Assembly: GCA_030373505.1 (NCBI GenBank)
Contig: JAUCYS010000001.1
Coordinates: 124,001-188,000 of the forward strand
Direction of reading: 5' to 3'
Length of the DNA stretch: 64,000 nt
From: Parasphingorhabdus sp.
GTDB lineage: Bacteria > Pseudomonadota > Alphaproteobacteria > Sphingomonadales > Sphingomonadaceae
Part shown: one piece after another, positions 1 to 8,452 of the stretch
Numbering within the stretch: position 1 is the stretch's first letter
Layout: each line of letters starts with the position of its first letter
Program-made: the position numbers and the translations under genes
The notes under the pieces: generated by a model
Database searches by the model: none
What the model saw: the letters and a program-made list of their open reading frames with translations, nothing else
Told to the model about the DNA's origin: nothing

Positions 1-805
1 CATAGCCATCCTCGTCGACACCATTGCCCGGGATGTCCAGTGCCAGCGGGTAGCGGGAGCTGTCGAAGGGATGGCGGTCGGGCATGCTGGAGACCCAGCC
101 ATAGCCGTCCTGGTCGAAATCGGTGAGCCTGTTGGCAGCATCAGTGAACAGTCCCCAGGCGAGGGTGCGGTTGAGGCCGTTGCGGACATCGGCCGACGCT
201 GCGGGCACGGCGAGAGCGAGCAACAGACTTGCAAAACATGATGCGATGACCAAGCGGCCGTGGGCCGACCATCGGGGGCCGTCGGTCCGTACCGGGAATT
301 TCCGGGAAAGCCAGCGGTAGATCGAGATATAGGCGACCAGTCCGAGCAGTAGCGCAGTGATGCCAACGACAATTTCGTTGGAGACGAACAGCATGGCATC
401 GGTCAGGCTGCCGCCGCCGAGATTGGCCATCAGCGCAAAGCTCATCGTGTCGCTGAAATATTGGCCGAGCTTGAAGGTCAGGGCGAGCAGCAGGACATAG
501 GCGCCGCCGGTGAGGGTCACCAGGAAGAACAGCGGCGGCCATGATGCCCGGCTGCGGAAAATCCGGACGATGATCCACCAGATGATCATGATCAGCAGGG
601 TTATGGAGCAGAGATAGCCCGTCGCGAAGAGCAGCCGTTCGGCGAGCGTGTCGACGGCCTGTGACTGGCCAAATCCGCCCGTGAACAGCCCATATTTGCG
701 GTCGGCGAGCGCAAGTTCGAGTGTTCCCAGAATCCCGATCAGGGCAAGGATGATGGCGGCAAGGCGCTTTCCCTGCTGATCGCTTCTGCGGAAGACTTGT
801 CTCAT
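1..805 (-). CDS. Multipass membrane protein, N-terminal part (probable sulfatase/LTA-synthase-like), truncated by window edge
   Basis: An open frame runs leftward from an ATG at 805 to the window edge without a stop, about 268 residues. It has about five hydrophobic segments (for example AAIILALIGILG, TLLIMIIWWIIV, FFLVTLTGGAYVLLLAL). After these comes an acidic loop with DFDQDGYG and, further on, DIPGNGVDEDG. Such D-x-D-x-DG loops ahead of a DIPGNG(I/V)DEDG motif are, from memory, typical of membrane-anchored sulfatase-like proteins in alphaproteobacteria, whose catalytic domain would lie beyond the left edge. The catalytic domain is not visible, so the assignment is tentative. No strong ribosome site precedes 805. 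Confidence 0.55.
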   Translation of the reverse strand, partial: MRQVFRRSDQQGKRLAAIILALIGILGTLELALADRKYGLFTGGFGQSQAVDTLAERLLFATGYLCSITLLIMIIWWIIVRIFRSRASWPPLFFLVTLTGGAYVLLLALTFKLGQYFSDTMSFALMANLGGGSLTDAMLFVSNEIVVGITALLLGLVAYISIYRWLSRKFPVRTDGPRWSAHGRLVIASCFASLLLALAVPAASADVRNGLNRTLAWGLFTDAANRLTDFDQDGYGWVSSMPDRHPFDSSRYPLALDIPGNGVDEDGY

Positions 806-912
806 CGGCTCTGCTGTGGATTCCCGCTCGTGACTGGTGCTGCAGCGCTAGCAGACGCAGGTAAAAGGCAGGTTAAGCATGGCAAAGCGGGAGCAGCCCG
901 CCGGCAGACAGG

Positions 913-1504
913 TCAGGCGGCGCAGAAGTCCGTCATCAGCACCACCTTGCGGATCATCGCCGGATCATAGTCGATCTGGCCGTCGAGGATCAGCATCGCC
1001 AGGCCATGGACCAGCGACCAGGCGTGCAGCGTTGCCGCAGTACGCTCCTCCGATGCAAGGTCGCCCGGCATCTTTGCCGCTATGCCCTTGCGCAACTGGC
1101 GGAAGGCCTCGCCCATCGCGGACGGATCGTCGATCGCGAGATCGACCCGGCCGACCCGGCTGTAGATCAGGCGGAGCAGAGCGGGATGCTGGACCGCCCA
1201 TTCGACATAGGTGATGCCGACCTCGGCAAAGCCGGCCTCACCGCCACCGGCAGCTGTCCGCCGCTTCGGCCTGACTGTGACCGAGGCGGCTTAGGCCTTC
1301 CCAGGGCCAGCGCGTCGAGCAGCGCATCCTTGTTCGGGAAGTGCCGATAGAGCGCGGTTGCCGACACGCCGAGATCGCGGGCCAGGGCGCGCAGCCCGAG
1401 GTCTGGCTGTTCCTGATCAGCCAGCTTTCCATGCCCATCTGCAGCGCTGCCGCGCGCAGGTCGCCGTGATGATAGGGCGCGTTCACTGGAAGAACTGGAA
1501 GCAT
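913..1504 (-). pseudogene. TetR/AcrR-family regulator, broken by three frameshifts
   Basis: Joining three frames gives one TetR protein of about 195 residues. It starts MLPVLPVNAPYHHGDLRAAA, shifts near 1425 into LRALARDLGVSATALYRHF (the helix-turn-helix), shifts back near 1300 into EGLSRLGHSQAEAA, and shifts again near 1255 into EAGFAEVGITYVEWAV, ending TDFCAA. Two shifts fall at short homopolymers (AAA, GGG). No single frame encodes a functional repressor. No other gene in the window shows similar damage, so decay is more likely than poor sequence, but sequencing error cannot be excluded. It is divergent from the carotenoid oxygenase gene and may once have controlled it. Confidence 0.8.
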
Positions 1505-1528
1505 GTTCTGCTTCCCCGAAAAGCCATG

Positions 1529-1557
1529 TTGACACTGTTAGCATTGATTGGCATGTT
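1529..1557 (+). promoter_or_regulatory. Possible sigma70-type promoter of the carotenoid oxygenase gene
   Basis: TTGACA at 1529-1534 is followed after 17 bases by CATGTT at 1552-1557, about 75 bases before the ATG at 1632. The -35 box is a perfect consensus and the -10 box is weak. The spacer and flanks carry GTTAGCA and GTTAACG, possible remnants of an operator for the broken TetR gene next door. Confidence 0.4.
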
Positions 1558-1631
1558 AACGGCATAAACATTGCGAGTCGATTTGCCAATAGTCGTGTTG
1601 CCGATTTTGCGATCAAGGAAAGGAACCGCCG

Positions 1632-3074
1632 ATGGCCTCCGTAATCGAGAAAACAATCCGTTCCGCCGTGACTCCGGTGATTGCCGCCGTCGCCAATTAT
1701 AACCGCAAGCGGCTGCCCGAACCCAATGGCGGCCATCCGTTTCTCGACGGGCTGCATGCGCCGATGGCGAGCGAGGAAACGATTTCGGCGATGCAGGTGA
1801 CGGGCACGATCCCCGACCAGCTCGACGGGCGTTATCTGAGGATCGGGCCCAATCCGCTGAAAAAACCGCACAGCCCCAGCCATCACTGGTTTGTCGGCGA
1901 CGGCATGGCGCATGGCATCCGGATCAGGGGCGGCGAGGCGGTCTGGTATCGCAACCGCTGGATCCGCAGCAATGCGGTGAGCGATGCGCTGGGCGAACCG
2001 CGCAAGCCGGGCGTCCGCAATCCGCGGTCGGATACCGCTAATACCAATATTGTCGGCATAGATGGCCGGACCTTCGCGCTTGTCGAGGCCGGCGGCTTTC
2101 CGGTCGAGCTGAATGACGAGCTCGATACAATCCGGCACAATCCGTTTGATGGCACGCTGACCCACGCTTTCTCCGCCCATCCCCACCAGGATCCGAAGAC
2201 CGGCGACATGCATGCGATCTGCTATGATGCGGCGATCCAGGACAGGGTCTGGCATGTGGTGGTCAATGCGAAAGGCAAGGTCATCCGCGAGGAACCCATT
2301 GCCGTGAAGGATGGTCCGTCGATCCATGACTGCGCGATCACCGAAAACTACGTGCTGGTGCTCGACCTGCCGGCGACGCTGTCGATGAAGCGGCTGATCA
2401 AGGGCTTCCAATTCCCATATGACTGGAACCCGGACCATGGCGCGCGGGTCGGCCTGCTGCCCAAGACTGGCAGCAATGATGATATCATCTGGTGCGCGGT
2501 CGATCCCTGCTATGTCTTCCATCCCGCCAATGCGTTCGAGACCGCCGACGGCAAGGTGATTGTCGATCTTGTGGTGCATGAAAGCATGTACGCGCAGTCG
2601 CCCTACGGCCCCGGCGGCGACTGGGCGCGGTTCGAGCGCTGGACGATCGATCCCCAAAGCAGAGCGATCGACCGCGAGATCATCCATGACAAGAATCAGG
2701 AATTCCCCCGCTATGACGAGCGCCGGACGGCGCAGCCCTATCGCTATGTCTATAGCGTTGCGCTGGCGGAGAATGACAGCGGCGTGTTTGATCGCGGCGG
2801 ATCGCAACTGTTCAAGCATGATCTGGAACGCGGCGAAACATTGACGCGCGAGCTGGGCGAGGAACGCTATCCGGGAGAATTTGTGTTCGTGCCGCGCGCG
2901 GCGGAGTCCGCAGAGGATGACGGCTGGCTGATCGGGCTGGTCATCGACGCGGCCAATGAAACCACCGAATTACAGATATTGAACGCCGATGATTTTCTCG
3001 GCGAGCCGCAAGCGGTGATCCATGTGCCGCACCGGATTCCGCCCGGTTTCCATGGGAATTGGGTGGCGAGCTAG
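1632..3074 (+). CDS. Carotenoid oxygenase family (RPE65/lignostilbene dioxygenase-like)
   Basis: 480 residues, full length for the family of non-haem iron enzymes that cleave a C=C bond of carotenoids, apocarotenoids or stilbenes with O2. The four expected iron-binding histidines can be placed: H183 (in HPHQDP), H232 (in IHDC), H297 (in FHPANAF) and H474 (in GFHG near the C-terminus). RYLRIGPNP and HWFVGDGMAHG near the N-terminus are also family signatures. AAGGAAAGGAACCGCCG precedes the ATG. It is divergent from a TetR pseudogene and converges on the next gene with a 4-base overlap. The substrate cannot be told from sequence; both carotenoid and lignin-dimer cleavage occur in sphingomonads. 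Confidence 0.9.
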   Translation: MASVIEKTIRSAVTPVIAAVANYNRKRLPEPNGGHPFLDGLHAPMASEETISAMQVTGTIPDQLDGRYLRIGPNPLKKPHSPSHHWFVGDGMAHGIRIRGGEAVWYRNRWIRSNAVSDALGEPRKPGVRNPRSDTANTNIVGIDGRTFALVEAGGFPVELNDELDTIRHNPFDGTLTHAFSAHPHQDPKTGDMHAICYDAAIQDRVWHVVVNAKGKVIREEPIAVKDGPSIHDCAITENYVLVLDLPATLSMKRLIKGFQFPYDWNPDHGARVGLLPKTGSNDDIIWCAVDPCYVFHPANAFETADGKVIVDLVVHESMYAQSPYGPGGDWARFERWTIDPQSRAIDREIIHDKNQEFPRYDERRTAQPYRYVYSVALAENDSGVFDRGGSQLFKHDLERGETLTRELGEERYPGEFVFVPRAAESAEDDGWLIGLVIDAANETTELQILNADDFLGEPQAVIHVPHRIPPGFHGNWVAS

Positions 3075-3511
3075 GTTGGTATTTTCGATACGCGCGCAGA
3101 GCCGAAATTTTCCTCGAATTGAGGGGAATTGTCGGTGATTTCCACCCAGAGTGCCTTCGAGCCGACAAAGATATGGGCGACATAGCCGCGCTGGCCCGGG
3201 TCATCGTCGAGCAGGCCCGCCGGGATGAAAACGAGATTGCCGGCCTCGGTTTCCAGCGGTAGCGGGCTGCCGCACTGTCGGCAGAAGACCGAATGCCAGT
3301 GGCTTCCTTTTTCGGGATAATAAGTTTCGATCAGATCCTGCCCACTCTCCCAGGCGAAATTTTCGGGGGCAACACGCGTTACCGCATTGCCGTCGGTTCC
3401 GGAGACCTTGCGGCATTTTGAGCAATGGCACTGGCCGATCGGGCCTGGCTCTCCCGAGATGACGAATTTTACGTCGCCACACAGGCAACTCCCTCTGATC
3501 CTGTCATTCAT
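3071..3511 (-). CDS. GFA-family zinc protein (CENP-V/GFA domain)
   Basis: 146 residues from the ATG at 3511, chosen because AAGGAA lies about 10 bases upstream; an in-frame start further out (3541) has no such site. The small beta-rich GFA fold is shown by GSCLCGDVKF, CHCSKCRK and FCRQCGSPL, which supply the zinc-binding cysteines. The family was named for glutathione-dependent formaldehyde-activating enzyme, but most members have no proven activity. Its stop overlaps the stop of the convergent oxygenase gene by 4 bases. A second GFA gene lies at 6405-6788. Confidence 0.85.
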   Translation of the reverse strand: MNDRIRGSCLCGDVKFVISGEPGPIGQCHCSKCRKVSGTDGNAVTRVAPENFAWESGQDLIETYYPEKGSHWHSVFCRQCGSPLPLETEAGNLVFIPAGLLDDDPGQRGYVAHIFVGSKALWVEITDNSPQFEENFGSARVSKIPT

Positions 3512-3574
3512 AGTTCTCGTTTCCTTGGCACGTGACGGCACATCCGGTCATGCTAGCGCAACATATCCGGCGCA

Positions 3575-4267
3575 TCACAAATATTCAATAAAGCGCGCGG
3601 CCTCGCTGGCGGCAAGCTTGGCGGCGCGTTCGAGATTGGCGTGGAAATCGCCCGAACTGTCGCTGTTGGCACCGTCGGTGACCGCCTTGATCCCGGCCCA
3701 GGGAATATCGAGCAGGGCTGCGATCTGGGCGACGGCTGCGGTTTCCATATCGACCAGATCGGCCTTCAGCACATCGCGCAGATAGCCGGAACGGTCAGGG
3801 CATTTGACGAAACAATCGGCGGTCGCAATCCGCGCCTGCGGCAGGGCAAGGCTTTCGGGCATCGGATGGGACTGGAAGGGCCTCCAGTCTGACGGACCAA
3901 TCGGCCAGGCACCAGCGTTATAATGGGTGAAGCCGTCATGGTCGCCGAACCGTTCCAGCGTGCCATAATCGGCCTGCAGCGATTCACCGAGATAGAAACA
4001 GTCGCCGGCAAGCGCGCTGACATGACCGGCGGTGCCGATCACCAGAAACAGGTCCGGCCGGAAGTGGCTGTGCATATAGAGGGCGGCCGCGCCAGCGTGG
4101 ACCTTGCCGATACCGCAGCAGAGGATGGAAACGGTCTTCCCGGCATGGTCGAGCTGACGGACCTTGCCCAGCGGGCTGTCCAGCCGGGTTGCCGGCTGGT
4201 CGGACAGAAAGGCGTCCGCCTCGTCCTGCACCCCCGTTATCAGGGCGATATGCTCAATCACCGGCAA
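3575..4267 (-). CDS. 5'-methylthioadenosine/S-adenosylhomocysteine nucleosidase-type phosphorylase
   Basis: 230 residues, matching the MTA/SAH nucleosidase branch of the PNP/UDP phosphorylase superfamily, which releases adenine from methylthioadenosine or S-adenosylhomocysteine. Signatures are LFLVIGTAG, the ribose-contacting VDMETAAVAQ and the catalytic aspartate in KAVTDGAN. The start is uncertain: TTG at 4267 or GTG at 4261, both inside the end of apt. The overlap with apt implies translational coupling and makes biochemical sense, since adenine released here is the substrate of Apt. Confidence 0.85.
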   Translation of the reverse strand: MPVIEHIALITGVQDEADAFLSDQPATRLDSPLGKVRQLDHAGKTVSILCCGIGKVHAGAAALYMHSHFRPDLFLVIGTAGHVSALAGDCFYLGESLQADYGTLERFGDHDGFTHYNAGAWPIGPSDWRPFQSHPMPESLALPQARIATADCFVKCPDRSGYLRDVLKADLVDMETAAVAQIAALLDIPWAGIKAVTDGANSDSSGDFHANLERAAKLAASEAARFIEYL

Positions 4268-4793
4268 AGGCCATCAGGGAACCTGGCTTCACGCCGGCGG
4301 CGGCCAGTTTTTGCGCTCCGCCAAGTTCGGGCAGATCGACGATGAACAGCGCCTGTTCGACGGTCGCGCCCTGACCGCGCAGCAATTGCACCGCTGCCAT
4401 GGCGGTGCCGCCGGTGGCCAGCAGATCATCGACCAGCAGCACCCGCTGTCCCGGCAGGATCGCATCGACATGCATCTCTATCCGGTCGGTGCCATATTCC
4501 AGCGCATAGTCGATAAAGACCGACTTTCCGGGGAGCTTGCCGGGTTTGCGCAGCATCACCTTGCCCTTTTCCAGCGCGTAGGAAAGCGCTGCGGAAACGA
4601 TGAAGCCGCGCGCTTCGATACCGGCGATCAGGTCAAAGGATGCGGGATCGACCAAAGCCACCATCCGGTCGATGGTCCGGCGAAAGGCGGGGCCGTCGAG
4701 CAGCAGGGTCGATACATCGCGAAACTGGATGCCCGGTTTGGGATAGTCGGGGATCGTCCGTACGAGATCGATCAGGTCCTGATTGTCGGTCAT
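4254..4793 (-). CDS. apt: Adenine phosphoribosyltransferase
   Basis: 179 residues, the usual Apt length. It converts adenine and PRPP to AMP in purine salvage. The type I phosphoribosyltransferase PRPP-binding motif VLLVDDLLATGGTA is intact, and DLVRTIPDYPKPGIQFRD is the typical Apt N-terminus. The ATG is at 4793. Its 3' end overlaps the nucleosidase gene, giving a two-gene salvage operon. It lies just downstream of the rplL terminator. Confidence 0.95.
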   Translation of the reverse strand: MTDNQDLIDLVRTIPDYPKPGIQFRDVSTLLLDGPAFRRTIDRMVALVDPASFDLIAGIEARGFIVSAALSYALEKGKVMLRKPGKLPGKSVFIDYALEYGTDRIEMHVDAILPGQRVLLVDDLLATGGTAMAAVQLLRGQGATVEQALFIVDLPELGGAQKLAAAGVKPGSLMAFAGD

Positions 4794-4902
4794 GGCATCC
4801 CCCGGAATCGTGAAAACCTCTAGTTGCGCAGGGGCCGGGCCGTGTCAATCATTCTGCCGGGGCAGGGCGGCAATATCGCAGCACTATGGGCAAGCGGGCA
4901 TA

Positions 4903-4936
4903 GAAAAAGGGCGGCTTCCGAACCGGAAACCGCCCT
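4903..4936 (-). terminator. Rho-independent terminator after rplL
   Basis: Read leftward, the sequence forms a GGGCGG-rich stem (GGGCGGTTTCCG paired with CGGAAGCCGCCC, one bulge, GTT loop) followed by TTTTTC. It begins 24 bases after the rplL stop, so the rplJL transcript probably ends here, before apt. There is no read-through to rpoB, which would normally follow. Confidence 0.8.
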
Positions 4937-4959
4937 GATAATTTGATAAACCGAAAGGC

Positions 4960-5334
4960 TTACTTGAGTTCGACGGTACCGCCGGCAGCTTCGATCTTCG
5001 ACTTGATTTCTTCTGCTTCGGCCTTGTTGACGCCTTCCTTGATCGCCTTTGGCGCGCCTTCGACGAGAGCCTTGGCATCGGTGAGGCCCAGAGCGGTGAT
5101 CGCACGGACTTCCTTGATGACCTGGATTTTCTTGCCGCCGTCGCCGGTCAGGATCACGTCAAATTCGGTCTGTTCTTCAGCAGCTTCGCCACCGCCTGCA
5201 GCAGCAGGTCCGGCAACAGCAACAGCAGCGGCAGCAGAAACGCCCCACTCTTCTTCCAGTGCCTTGGACAGTTCAGCCGCTTCCATGACGGTGAGTTTCG
5301 AAAGTTCTTCAACCAGTTTTGCAATATCAGCCAT
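4960..5334 (-). CDS. rplL: 50S ribosomal protein L7/L12
   Basis: 124 residues. The N-terminal dimerisation part ([19 protein letters not shown]) is joined by an Ala/Gly-rich hinge ([18 protein letters not shown]) to the factor-binding C-terminal domain ([20 protein letters not shown]). It forms the ribosomal stalk that recruits elongation factors. GGAG stands upstream of the ATG. It is 42 bases downstream of rplJ and ends in a strong terminator. Confidence 0.98.
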   Translation of the reverse strand: MADIAKLVEELSKLTVMEAAELSKALEEEWGVSAAAAVAVAGPAAAGGGEAAEEQTEFDVILTGDGGKKIQVIKEVRAITALGLTDAKALVEGAPKAIKEGVNKAEAEEIKSKIEAAGGTVELK

Positions 5335-5376
5335 TTTAAATACGCTCCAATTTTCTAAATATTTGAAAAGTTAAAT

Positions 5377-5889
5377 TCATTCACCCGCAGCAGCATAAGC
5401 GCTGAGTACGCGTGCGACACTGGTCGCCGGCTCGACAAGAACCCGTGCGATTTTCGTTTGTGGTGCGACAAGCAATCCAACAATCGTTCCGCGCAGTTCG
5501 TCAAGCGAAGGCATGGCAGCCAGAGATTTGATGCCCGCTTCGTCAAGAAGGGTGTCACCCATTGCGCCGCCAACGATTTCAAGACGTTCGTTGGTTTTTG
5601 CAAATTCCACTGCGATTTTTGCAGCGGCCACCGGATCATCCGATGTGGCAAGCGCGACCGGACCCGTCAGCATATCTGCTATCGGGGCATAGTCGGTACC
5701 TTCCAGAGCCAGCTTGGCAAGGCGGTTTTTAGAGACTTTGAAGCTTGCGCCTTCGTCCCGCATTTTCGTCCGCAGCGCCGTTGATTGCGCGACGGTCAGA
5801 CCCAGGTTGCGTGTCACCACGACCACCCCGGCCTGCTTGAAAACAGCGTTCAGAGCGGCAACCGCTTCGGTCTTTTGACCACGATCCAT
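5377..5889 (-). CDS. rplJ: 50S ribosomal protein L10
   Basis: 170 residues from the ATG at 5889 (MDRGQKTEAVAALN). The in-frame codons further upstream contain the ribosome site GAAGGAGC itself, so they are not coding. L10 anchors the L7/L12 stalk dimers on 23S rRNA. Its leader upstream contains a hairpin (5973-5994) that may serve the autoregulation known for rplJL operons. rplA, usually just upstream, is about 1.9 kb away here. Confidence 0.97.
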   Translation of the reverse strand: MDRGQKTEAVAALNAVFKQAGVVVVTRNLGLTVAQSTALRTKMRDEGASFKVSKNRLAKLALEGTDYAPIADMLTGPVALATSDDPVAAAKIAVEFAKTNERLEIVGGAMGDTLLDEAGIKSLAAMPSLDELRGTIVGLLVAPQTKIARVLVEPATSVARVLSAYAAAGE

Positions 5890-5972
5890 ATTTTGCTCCT
5901 TCACGTGGACTGCGTTTTGAGGCGCAATCCAATTCTAGTTATCGTCATCCCGGCAAAGGGAGGACGAGCGAA

Positions 5973-5994
5973 AGGATTGACCGAAATCAATCCT
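5973..5994 (-). promoter_or_regulatory. Hairpin in the rplJ leader
   Basis: Eight-base arms AGGATTGA and TCAATCCT form a perfect stem with a 6-base loop, about 85-105 bases upstream of the rplJ start on the coding strand. Leaders of rplJL operons commonly carry an L10-binding structure for translational feedback. Whether this stem is that site is inference. Confidence 0.35.
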
Positions 5995-6116
5995 GTATAA
6001 TCCGAAGGGGGGTTTTGGCCGCTCTGCCGTGTCAGAAGACGCTGGCTGCGTGCCCGTGTGTTGCCACACGAAAAAACTGATCCCCGTCTAGGCTGGAAAT
6101 TAAGAGAGGCAAATTC

Positions 6117-6403
6117 CCCTCACCCGCTGTCTCGGACGGAAATTGCGATTCTTTTGAGGGAAGCGCAATTTGTAGGGGAGCCATTAACGGGATTCTCCGC
6201 ATTGTCAATGTTCCGCTGCGATTTTACGGCGTGCCTGTTGCCCTCTTCCGTGCGGGAGAGGGATGTGCAGACCTGGCAACCTGTTGCCCAGTCGTAGCTG
6301 GGTGAGGGTGTACTATCTTCTCGAAAGCAGAACGCCCTCATCCAACTGCGCCTAATTCGCCACGCGAATAAGGCTTCGTATCCTTCTCCCTCACGGGAGA
6401 AGG
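6117..6403. repeat. Intergenic palindromic repeats in the gap between rplJ and the GFA gene
   Basis: The 515-base gap 5890-6404 has no convincing gene. It holds 9-base arms CCCTCACCC (6117-6125) and GGGTGAGGG (6300-6308), a hairpin near 6241-6262 (CCCTCTTCC/GGGAGAGGG, one mismatch) and a perfect hairpin at 6382-6403 (CCTTCTCCC, TCAC loop, GGGAGAAGG). The last ends one base before the stop of the GFA gene and may act as its terminator. This is the CCCTCACCC/CCTTCTCCC type of interspersed repeat common in GC-rich alphaproteobacteria. Confidence 0.6.
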
Positions 6404-6404
6404 T

Positions 6405-6788
6405 TTAGTGATCCTTCTGCAAAACCCCCGGCTCGATCTCGTAATAGTCGCCCTTGTTGGCGACATGGATATGGCTCCAGATTTTGGTGCCGGTCGGCTG
6501 GTCGAAACAGCCCATGGCGATGGCGAGCTTGTCGGGGTGGTGGATCGGGTCCCAGAACAGGAAGGAGCCGCAGGTGTCGCAGAAGCCGCGGCGAACCTTT
6601 TCCGATGATGGGTACCAGCGGATATGATCCTCGCCGCTGATGGTGACGGTGCTGGTCGGAACATCGGTCGAGGCCCAGTAATGGCCGGACTGCTTGCGGC
6701 ACTGGCTGCAGTGGCAGGCATCGGCTTCGGGCAGGTCGCCCTCGACTTTGATATTTATGGCGCCGCAGAGGCAGGAGCCCTTGTGCAT
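6405..6788 (-). CDS. GFA-family zinc protein
   Basis: 127 residues. GSCLCGAINI, CHCSQCRKQSG and FCDTCGSFLFW provide the cysteines of the two zinc sites of the GFA/CENP-V fold. AGGACATC stands just upstream of the ATG (6788). It is a paralogue of 3071-3511 but clearly diverged. It lies, with the transglutaminase gene, inside what is normally a continuous rplKA-rplJL cluster. Enzymatic role unknown. Confidence 0.85.
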   Translation of the reverse strand: MHKGSCLCGAINIKVEGDLPEADACHCSQCRKQSGHYWASTDVPTSTVTISGEDHIRWYPSSEKVRRGFCDTCGSFLFWDPIHHPDKLAIAMGCFDQPTGTKIWSHIHVANKGDYYEIEPGVLQKDH

Positions 6789-6858
6789 GATGTCCTCCGG
6801 AAAATTGTCAGGAGGCGATATTACCGGAAAACCGCAGTGGTTTGGAAGCCGGAAATTT

Positions 6859-7638
6859 TCAGGCGCGGGACACCTGGACGCGCTGCGTCACCATTTCCAT
6901 GCTGCCGAAGCCGGTCAGGAAGGAAACGTCGGTGGCGTCGCGGCCGATGCCGATCACGGCCATGTCGCTCGCCACTGCCATGCCGGTGGGATCGACCAGA
7001 TGCCAGCGGCCGTCGAGAAAGACCTCGGCGACGGCGTGGAAATCCTGCGGCGTGACATCGGGCGCATAGGTGCTGACAAAGCGGGCCGGGATATTGGCGG
7101 TGCGGGCCATGGCGATCAGGATATGGGCATAGTCGCGGCATACGCCCTTGCGCGCGGCATAGCTCTGCTCTGCATTGGTGTGGGCATTGTCGCTGTCCAG
7201 TCCATAGGTCATGATCCGGGCAACATGATCCGACATGGCGGCAACAAGCGGACCGCCAGCGAGATCGGCAAATTCGTCGGTGACCAGCTGATCGAAGGCA
7301 TGAGCTGAACAATAGGGCGAACTGAACAGAAAGGGGACCGCTTCGCCGGGCAGGTCGGGCAGGTTTGTCGCGGCCAGGGTGGCAAGATCCGGATTGGCGC
7401 GATCGACCGTGACCCGGGCGGTGTAGGAGACGGTCAGTTCCTGCTGCTGCGTCGTCCACAGCCGGGTGCCGATACGATCCTGGGCCGCGATGATGGTCTG
7501 GTCGGGGTCGGGGCCGACGGTGATGACGGCCTGGTCGAGCCGCTGCTCCGCGGTCGCCGCTGCCGAGACCTGGACCAGGATGGTGCAGGGCGCGGGCAGG
7601 CGATAGGAGAGGTCGGCGCTGATCTGCAGTCGGGTCAT
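6859..7638 (-). CDS. Transglutaminase-like cysteine protease-fold protein
   Basis: 259 residues from the ATG at 7638, preceded by GAAGGACC; upstream in-frame codons run through the rplA terminator and are excluded. The C-terminal half is a transglutaminase core with C167 (RKGVCRDYAH), H201 (DFHAVAEV) and D216 (LVDPTG), the catalytic triad. The N-terminal half resembles the beta-sandwich found before such cores. Bacterial relatives are usually proteases or amidases of unknown substrate. No signal peptide is seen, so it is probably cytoplasmic. Confidence 0.85.
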   Translation of the reverse strand: MTRLQISADLSYRLPAPCTILVQVSAAATAEQRLDQAVITVGPDPDQTIIAAQDRIGTRLWTTQQQELTVSYTARVTVDRANPDLATLAATNLPDLPGEAVPFLFSSPYCSAHAFDQLVTDEFADLAGGPLVAAMSDHVARIMTYGLDSDNAHTNAEQSYAARKGVCRDYAHILIAMARTANIPARFVSTYAPDVTPQDFHAVAEVFLDGRWHLVDPTGMAVASDMAVIGIGRDATDVSFLTGFGSMEMVTQRVQVSRA

Positions 7639-7668
7639 GGCGGGTCCTTCAAAAAAATCGGGCGCATG

Positions 7669-7700
7669 AAAAAAGGCCGGGATTGCACCCGGCCTTTTTC
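7669..7700 (-). terminator. Rho-independent terminator after rplA
   Basis: Read leftward, AAAAAGGCCGGG, the loop TGCAAT and CCCGGCCTTTTTTC form a strong hairpin with a T-run, about 47 bases past the rplA stop. It separates the secE-nusG-rplK-rplA transcript from the transglutaminase gene. The symmetric A and T runs would let it work in both directions. Confidence 0.85.
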
Positions 7701-7746
7701 TAGCAGCTTGTGATGTCATCCCCAAACGGGTTGGGGTGACCGGCGT

Positions 7747-8448
7747 TCAGGCGCCTTCGATCTCGCTGAGATCAACCTTGAGGCCGGGGCCCATGGTTGT
7801 GCTCAGACCGACCTTGCGGACATATTTGCCCTTGGCACCGGCTGGCTTTGCCTTGACCACGGCTTCGACCAGCGCGTCGAAATTCTTGCGCAGATCGGCT
7901 TCCTTGAAGCTGACCTTGCCAATGCCATTGTGGATGATACCGGCTTTTTCCACGCGATATTCGATCTGGCCGCCCTTGGCGTCCTTGACCGCCTGCGCGA
8001 CATTCGGGGTTACCGTGCCGAGCTTCGGGTTTGGCATCAGGCCCTTTGGACCCAGAACCTTGCCGAGACGGCCGACAATGCCCATCATGTCGGGTGTGGC
8101 GATGATGCGGTCATAGTTGAGATCGCCGCCCTGCATGGCTTCCATCAGATCTTCCGCACCCACCGTATCGGCGCCGGCTTCCCGGGCTTCGTCGGCCTTG
8201 GCATCCTTGGCAAACACCGCGACGCGGGTTTCCTTGCCGGTGCCGGATGGCAGCGAGACCACGCCACGGACCATCTGGTCAGCATGGCGGGGATCGACGC
8301 CGAGGTTGATCACGACATCGAGGGTCTCGTCAAACTTCGAGGTCGAAGCGAGATCTTTCAGCGTCTTGATGGCTTCATCGATGCCGTAGATCTTGTTGCG
8401 ATCGATTTTCTCGTTGATCGCCTGCATTTTTTTGGAGAGTTTCGCCAT
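7747..8448 (-). CDS. rplA: 50S ribosomal protein L1
   Basis: 233 residues, full length. [41 protein letters not shown] and the C-terminal [14 protein letters not shown]-like end are L1 signatures. L1 binds 23S rRNA at the L1 stalk and its own mRNA leader. It starts 4 bases after the rplK stop, so the two are cotranscribed and probably coupled. Confidence 0.97.
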   Translation of the reverse strand: MAKLSKKMQAINEKIDRNKIYGIDEAIKTLKDLASTSKFDETLDVVINLGVDPRHADQMVRGVVSLPSGTGKETRVAVFAKDAKADEAREAGADTVGAEDLMEAMQGGDLNYDRIIATPDMMGIVGRLGKVLGPKGLMPNPKLGTVTPNVAQAVKDAKGGQIEYRVEKAGIIHNGIGKVSFKEADLRKNFDALVEAVVKAKPAGAKGKYVRKVGLSTTMGPGLKVDLSEIEGA

Positions 8449-8452
8449 GTTC

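Noticed and set aside
1167-2819. Long leftward open frame (550 codons)
   Set aside because: Most of it is antisense to the carotenoid oxygenase; only its last third matches part of the TetR pseudogene in one of its frames.
5968-5999. Apparent TTGACC...TATAAT promoter on the plus strand
   Set aside because: The spacer is only 13 bases, and it would transcribe away from any plus-strand gene; the same bases form the rplJ leader hairpin.
6382-6403. CRISPR-like repeats
   Set aside because: The repeats occur as isolated palindromes without regular spacers or cas genes; they are interspersed palindromic elements.
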